A DNA stretch of 18,103 bases, taken from contig CAIYXO010000501.1 of NCBI GenBank assembly GCA_903930165.1, forward strand, positions 1 through 18,103. The letters run 5' to 3'. The stretch comes from an uncultured Verrucomicrobiota bacterium. GTDB taxonomy: Bacteria; Verrucomicrobiota; Verrucomicrobiia; Limisphaerales; UBA9464. A program made the translations under genes and the position numbers. How positions within the stretch are numbered: the stretch's first letter is position 1; every line of letters starts with the position of its first letter. The notes below the pieces were generated by a model. It did not search any database, was not told where the DNA came from, and worked only from the letters and a program-made list of their open reading frames with translations. Shown piece after piece: positions 14,873-18,103 of this stretch.

Positions 14873-16795
14873 ATGCTGCGTCTCCGAAACGCCCTCTCCG
14901 CGCTGCTGATGTCCATGACCCTCTCCGCCCAGGTCCCCGACAACCTCGTCGTCGAAGGCGTCCCCGCCCATCCCGTCGAACTGCTCCAGGATGTCGGACG
15001 CTACCTCGAGTTCAGAACCGCGTCGTTCGCGTCGTGGCATCCGGTACGCCGCGAGATGCTCGTCGGCACGCGCTTCGCCGACACGATGCAGCTCCACGTG
15101 GTCGCCCAGCCCGGCGGCGCCCGGCGCCAGATGACCTTCTCCGCAGAGCCGGTCACGGGCGGGATCTTCGAGCCGGTCCAGGGACGATTCATCGTCTTCA
15201 GCCAGGACACTGGCGGCGGCGAGTTCTACCAGCTCAAGCGCCTCGACCTCGCCGACGGCCGCGTCACGCTGCTGACCGACGGAAGGTCCAGGAACAGCAA
15301 CCCGCATTTCTCACGCGACGGGCGCTGGCTGTACTTCAATTCCACCCGACGCAACGGCCGCGACACGGACCTCTGGCGCATGAACCCGCTCCGTGCGGAT
15401 TCCGCCCAGCTGCTGCTCGAGGTCTCCGGCGGGGGATGGGGCGTGCTCGACGTCGACGCCGACGGTTCCCAGGTCCTGATGCAGAGCCGCCGGTCGATCA
15501 ACGACAGCGACCTGCACTTGGTGGACGCCATCACCGGCCGGATCCGCCAGGTCTCGCCGGCCGGCGGCAACGGCGTCTCCCACGGGGCCGCGCGCTTCGC
15601 CCGCGACGGCGCCTCGGTCTTCTGCACCACCGACCGTGACTCCGAGTTTCAGCGCCTCGCCCGCATCGACCTCGCGTCGGGCGCCGTCACCACCCTCACC
15701 CCGGACCTCAAGTGGGACGTCGAATCCTTCGAACCGTCGCCCGACGGACGCCAGCTGGCCTTCTCCACCAACGAGGACGGCATCAGCCGTCTGCACCTGC
15801 TCAACCTCAAGTCCCTCAAGGTGAAGCCCGTCGCCGGCTTGCCCGCCGGCGTGCTCGGCGGCCTGGAATGGCACGAGAACGGCCGCGACCTCGGCTTCAG
15901 CCTCGCCCACGCCCAGTCGCCCACCGACGCCTACTCCCTCGAGTTGAAGTCGGGCCGGATCACCCGCTGGACGGAGAGCGAGACGGGCGGACTCAACCCG
16001 TCGGATTTCCGGCCGCCGGAGCTGATCCGCACGAAGAGCTTCGACACCCTTTCGGTGAGCGCCTTCGTCCACCGGCCGGATCCGGCGAAGTTCCCCGGCC
16101 GACGGCCGGTGTTGGTGCTGATCCACGGCGGCCCGGAGTCGCAGTCCCGTCCGGGCTTCCAGGCGCGGTACAACTACCTGCTCAACGAGCTGGGCATCGC
16201 GATGGTCATCCCGAACGTCCGCGGCTCCGCCGGCTACGGGAAGACCTTCCTGACCCTCGACGACGGCTTCAAACGCGAGGACTCGGTCAAGGACATCGGC
16301 GCCATCCTGGACTGGGTCGCCAAGGACGCCGGGCTCGACGCGTCCCGCATCGCCGTCATGGGCGGCAGCTACGGCGGCTACATGACGCTCGCCTCGCTGG
16401 TGCACTACAGCGACCGCCTGAAGTGCGGCGTGGACGTCGTGGGCATCTCCAACTTCGTCACCTTCCTGACCAACACCCAGGACTACCGGCGCGACCTGCG
16501 TCGGGTGGAGTACGGCGACGAGCGGGACCCGAAGATGCGCGAGCACCTGGAGCGGATCTCCCCGTTGAACAACGTGGCGCGGATGCGCGTGCCGCTGTTC
16601 GTGGTGCAGGGGAAGAACGATCCGCGCGTGCCGCTGACCGAGGCCGAGCAGATGGTGGCCGCGCTGCGCAAGCAGGGCGGGACCTGCTGGTATCTGATGG
16701 CCCGCGACGAGGGCCACGGCTTCGCCAAGAAGCGGAACGCCGACTTCCAGTTCGTGAGCACGATCCTCTTCCTGAAGGAGCACCTGCTCCGTTGA
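14873..16795 (+). CDS. Secreted S9-family peptidase (prolyl-oligopeptidase-like)
   Basis: The product is 640 residues. A signal peptide ends near Ala19-Gln20, so the enzyme is exported. Residues about 45-370 form a beta-propeller with repeated TolB/WD-like blades (HFSRDGRWLYFNS, FEPSPDGRQLAFS). From about 385 an alpha/beta-hydrolase domain follows, with the oxyanion motif HGGP (418-421), the nucleophile in GGSYGGY (Ser499), the acid in GKNDPRVP (Asp583) and the base in EGHGF (His615). All three catalytic residues are present, so it should be active. S9 enzymes of this layout cleave short peptides, often as acylaminoacyl- or dipeptidyl-peptidases. ATG 14873 is chosen over an upstream in-frame start at 14810, because only the shorter form begins with a normal signal peptide. 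Confidence 0.93.
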   Translation: MLRLRNALSALLMSMTLSAQVPDNLVVEGVPAHPVELLQDVGRYLEFRTASFASWHPVRREMLVGTRFADTMQLHVVAQPGGARRQMTFSAEPVTGGIFEPVQGRFIVFSQDTGGGEFYQLKRLDLADGRVTLLTDGRSRNSNPHFSRDGRWLYFNSTRRNGRDTDLWRMNPLRADSAQLLLEVSGGGWGVLDVDADGSQVLMQSRRSINDSDLHLVDAITGRIRQVSPAGGNGVSHGAARFARDGASVFCTTDRDSEFQRLARIDLASGAVTTLTPDLKWDVESFEPSPDGRQLAFSTNEDGISRLHLLNLKSLKVKPVAGLPAGVLGGLEWHENGRDLGFSLAHAQSPTDAYSLELKSGRITRWTESETGGLNPSDFRPPELIRTKSFDTLSVSAFVHRPDPAKFPGRRPVLVLIHGGPESQSRPGFQARYNYLLNELGIAMVIPNVRGSAGYGKTFLTLDDGFKREDSVKDIGAILDWVAKDAGLDASRIAVMGGSYGGYMTLASLVHYSDRLKCGVDVVGISNFVTFLTNTQDYRRDLRRVEYGDERDPKMREHLERISPLNNVARMRVPLFVVQGKNDPRVPLTEAEQMVAALRKQGGTCWYLMARDEGHGFAKKRNADFQFVSTILFLKEHLLR

Positions 16796-16868
16796 AACCC
16801 GGACGCCGCACGGGGGGCGGGGTTCAACGCCCTTGCCGCTTCAGGAGTCGGCGGGCAGATTATGGACG

Positions 16869-17105
16869 ATGAAGCTGAGGCTGGACCTGCTGGAGCACCT
16901 GACGGAACAGGATCTCCTCGAGGGAGTGGTGGCGAACAATCACCGCTACATGCCCGAACCTCGTTTCTCGGGAACTGGGGTTGGGAGTCTGTCACCAACC
17001 TCAACCGAGGAGCGTGCGACCGAGGCGGAGCGAGGCATGGAGCTAATCCGGCGACTGGAGCAGCGTGCGCAGCAGAATGGGAGCGCATCAGGAACTCTGA
17101 GCTGA
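16869..17105 (+). CDS. Small protein of unknown function
   Basis: The product is 78 residues. The first part is helical and acidic (LDLLEHLTEQDLLEGVVANN, 5-24), the middle is rich in Gly, Ser and Thr, and the end is a charged helix (about 50-70). No family is recognised. The codon usage of its second half is less GC-biased than in neighbouring genes. Its TGA stop shares bases with a CTG that seems to start the next gene, which supports both being translated. The overlapping +2 frame, which would join this stretch to the next gene as one 207-residue protein from 16862, is Gly/Ala/Arg-rich and looks like a shadow. Whether this small gene is truly expressed is uncertain. Confidence 0.5.
   Translation: MKLRLDLLEHLTEQDLLEGVVANNHRYMPEPRFSGTGVGSLSPTSTEERATEAERGMELIRRLEQRAQQNGSASGTLS
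17090..17094 (+). promoter_or_regulatory. Ribosome binding site for a CTG start
   Basis: AGGAA lies 7 bases before the CTG at 17102. Shine-Dalgarno sites are rare in this window, so its correct placement here supports the unusual start. Confidence 0.4.
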
Positions 17106-17485
17106 GCCTGGGTGAAACGGTGGATCACCTCAGGAGTTTCCATCGTTTGGCTCCGTTCCTCTTCTTCAACGGGAACACATTTGCGGAGATTGGCCGCAGG
17201 ATCACCTACACGGTCTTCGCCGACCTGCCTGAACCGCGTCGCCGTGAGGCCGCCTCATTCGTCGCCCACTACGTCGCCGGCGTCCTCGACCGCGAGTCCA
17301 TGGTCTCGGCGATCGACGCCCTCTGGGTTTCGGCCCAGTTCCGGGTCGGCGACCGCGTCCGTTCGTTCCGCGGTTCCTTGCGCGGCGTGATCGTCCGGAT
17401 TCTCGACGACGGCCAGGTGGTCGTCCGCTCCGACGCCTCGGGCGCGGAACGGAACTGCCTGCCCGAGGGTCTTCTTCCGGAGTAG
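17102..17485 (+). CDS. Two-domain protein of unknown function with SH3-like C-terminus, probable CTG start
   Basis: From CTG 17102 the product is 127 residues and would begin MSLGETVDHL. Residues 1-75 are helical, with FLFFNGNTFAEIGRR (19-33) and REAASFVAHYVAGVLDRE (48-65). Residues 79-127 look like a small SH3/KOW-like beta barrel (FRVGDRVRSF, then RGVIVRILDDGQVVVRS). I cannot name the function; the C-terminal part hints at nucleic-acid or protein contact. No ATG lies in frame at a sensible place. GTG 17123 would remove the first seven residues, and an ATG at 16862 would add 80 low-quality ones. The CTG overlaps the preceding TGA (CTGA, like the usual ATGA) and has an AGGAA 7 bases upstream. 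The coding region is confident; the start is not. Confidence 0.7.
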   Translation: MSLGETVDHLRSFHRLAPFLFFNGNTFAEIGRRITYTVFADLPEPRRREAASFVAHYVAGVLDRESMVSAIDALWVSAQFRVGDRVRSFRGSLRGVIVRILDDGQVVVRSDASGAERNCLPEGLLPE

Positions 17486-17490
17486 TTGCC

Positions 17491-17526
17491 CGGGGTTGGC
17501 GGACGGGGAACCGCCGTCTTGCCCCG
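17491..17526 (+). terminator. Candidate nested hairpin before the transaldolase gene
   Basis: CGGGG (17491-17495) can pair with CCCCG (17522-17526), and inside it GGCGG (17498-17502) with CCGCC (17511-17515). It lies just after the stop at 17485 and would separate that gene from transaldolase. There is no T-run, so it is not a classical intrinsic terminator. Confidence 0.3.
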
Positions 17527-17555
17527 CCGCGGTTCGTGCGCTTCCTTTGCCGGCG

Positions 17556-17578
17556 GTTCGGCCTCAACCGGTCCGAAC
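17556..17578 (+). other. Hairpin in the putative transaldolase leader
   Basis: GTTCGG (17556-17561) and CCGAAC (17573-17578) form a 6-bp stem with an 11-base loop, followed by an A-rich stretch and the ATG at 17595. It may be a leader structure or chance. Confidence 0.2.
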
Positions 17579-17594
17579 ACCGGAAAAAACACAC

Positions 17595-18103
17595 ATGTCC
17601 GACCTCCTCTCCCAACTGAAGCAGCACAGCGTGGTCGTCGCCGACACCGGCGACTTCGCCGCCATGCGCAAGTACCAGCCCCGCGACGCCACCACGAATC
17701 CCAGCCTCCTGCTCAAGGCGGCGACCATGCCGGAGTACGCCGCCGTCGTGGATCGCGCCGTCAAGGACGCCAAGGCCGAGGCCCCGAACGCCGCCGCGGC
17801 GCTGGGCCTCACCATGGACAAGCTCGCGGTCGCCTTCGGCATCGAGATCCTCGGGATCGTGCCCAACCGCGTCTCCACCGAGGTGGACGCCCGGCTGTCC
17901 TTCGACACCGAGGCCAGCGTCGCCAAGGCCCGCCAGCTGATCTCCTTCTACGAGGCGGCCGGCATCCCGCGCGAACGCATCCTGATCAAGCTCGCCTCCA
18001 CCTGGGAAGGCATCCAGGCCGCGGCCCGCCTCAAGCAGGACGGCATCCGCTGCAACCTGACCCTGCTCTTCTCGTTCGCCCAGGCGGTCGCCTGCGCCGA
18101 GGC
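17595..18103 (+). CDS. tal: Transaldolase (partial, N-terminal half)
   Basis: The reading frame opens at ATG 17595 and runs off the right edge after 169 codons, about half of the usual 316-335 residues. Transaldolase moves a three-carbon dihydroxyacetone unit between sugar phosphates in the non-oxidative pentose phosphate pathway, in the cytosol. Landmarks are DTGDF (17-21) with Asp17, DATTNPSLLLKA (31-42), VSTEVDARLSFD (93-104) and LIKLASTWEGIQAA, in which Lys132 is the Schiff-base lysine. Asp17 and Lys132 fall at the same numbers as in E. coli TalB, which supports both the TalB-type subfamily and the chosen start. There is no strong Shine-Dalgarno; an A-rich stretch precedes the ATG. The C-terminal half cannot be judged. 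Confidence 0.95.
   Translation, partial: MSDLLSQLKQHSVVVADTGDFAAMRKYQPRDATTNPSLLLKAATMPEYAAVVDRAVKDAKAEAPNAAAALGLTMDKLAVAFGIEILGIVPNRVSTEVDARLSFDTEASVAKARQLISFYEAAGIPRERILIKLASTWEGIQAAARLKQDGIRCNLTLLFSFAQAVACAE

Noticed and set aside
16801..16830. Possible terminator after the S9 peptidase
   Set aside because: GAAACCC and GGGGTTC pair only with a mismatch and a long loop, and no T-run follows.
16862..17485. Single 207-residue protein joining the small gene and the SH3-like protein
   Set aside because: Its first 80 residues are Gly/Ala/Arg/Pro-biased, while the overlapping frame from 16869 looks more protein-like and ends exactly where the CTG start lies. Homolog alignment could overturn this.

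Overview
The window is high-GC bacterial DNA with strong G/C preference at third codon positions. It is dense with genes, and no gene-free stretch exceeds 300 bases. The gene mix suggests a free-living member of the Verrucomicrobiota or a related PVC-group lineage: a GxGYxYP-family protein, polytopic GT-C glycosyltransferases, an S9 peptidase with a signal peptide, an outer-membrane barrel, and few Shine-Dalgarno sites. This placement is inference from gene content; the window has no rRNA or other marker that settles it. I found no tRNA, rRNA, CRISPR array, insertion sequence or phage gene.

Layout. Positions 1-472 (minus) hold the start of an aldose 1-epimerase-like gene that runs off the left edge. 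A 101-bp divergent spacer follows, then mfd (574-4116), a secreted GxGYxYP protein (4128-5678) and a four-helix membrane protein (5707-6123). These three lie on one strand with gaps of 11 and 28 bp, so they are probably cotranscribed. Next is a block of three unrelated-looking polytopic GT-C type glycosyltransferases: one on minus (6142-7749), then two on plus (7957-9567 and 9794-11277). The third is broken by a one-base frameshift near 10940. A GNAT acetyltransferase (11304-11861, minus) closes that part.

From 12118 a plus-strand run contains an HTH/metallo-beta-lactamase fusion, a small secreted protein overlapping it by 4 bp, an outer-membrane beta-barrel protein, and a secreted S9 prolyl-oligopeptidase-like enzyme (14873-16795). 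Then come a small gene of unknown function (16869-17105), a 127-residue two-domain protein that appears to start at a CTG overlapping the previous stop, and the N-terminal half of a transaldolase (17595 to the right edge).

How the parts may work together. mfd (transcription-coupled repair) and transaldolase (pentose phosphate pathway) are housekeeping genes. The glycosyltransferase block would act at the cytoplasmic membrane on lipid-linked sugars. The 12118-14790 run looks like a cell-envelope unit made of a putative regulator/hydrolase, an exported small protein and a barrel. It is the best candidate here for something not described before, but nothing in the sequence proves a joint function. 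Several plus-strand genes have a promoter-like element ending 6-8 bases before the start codon, which suggests leaderless or near-leaderless transcripts.
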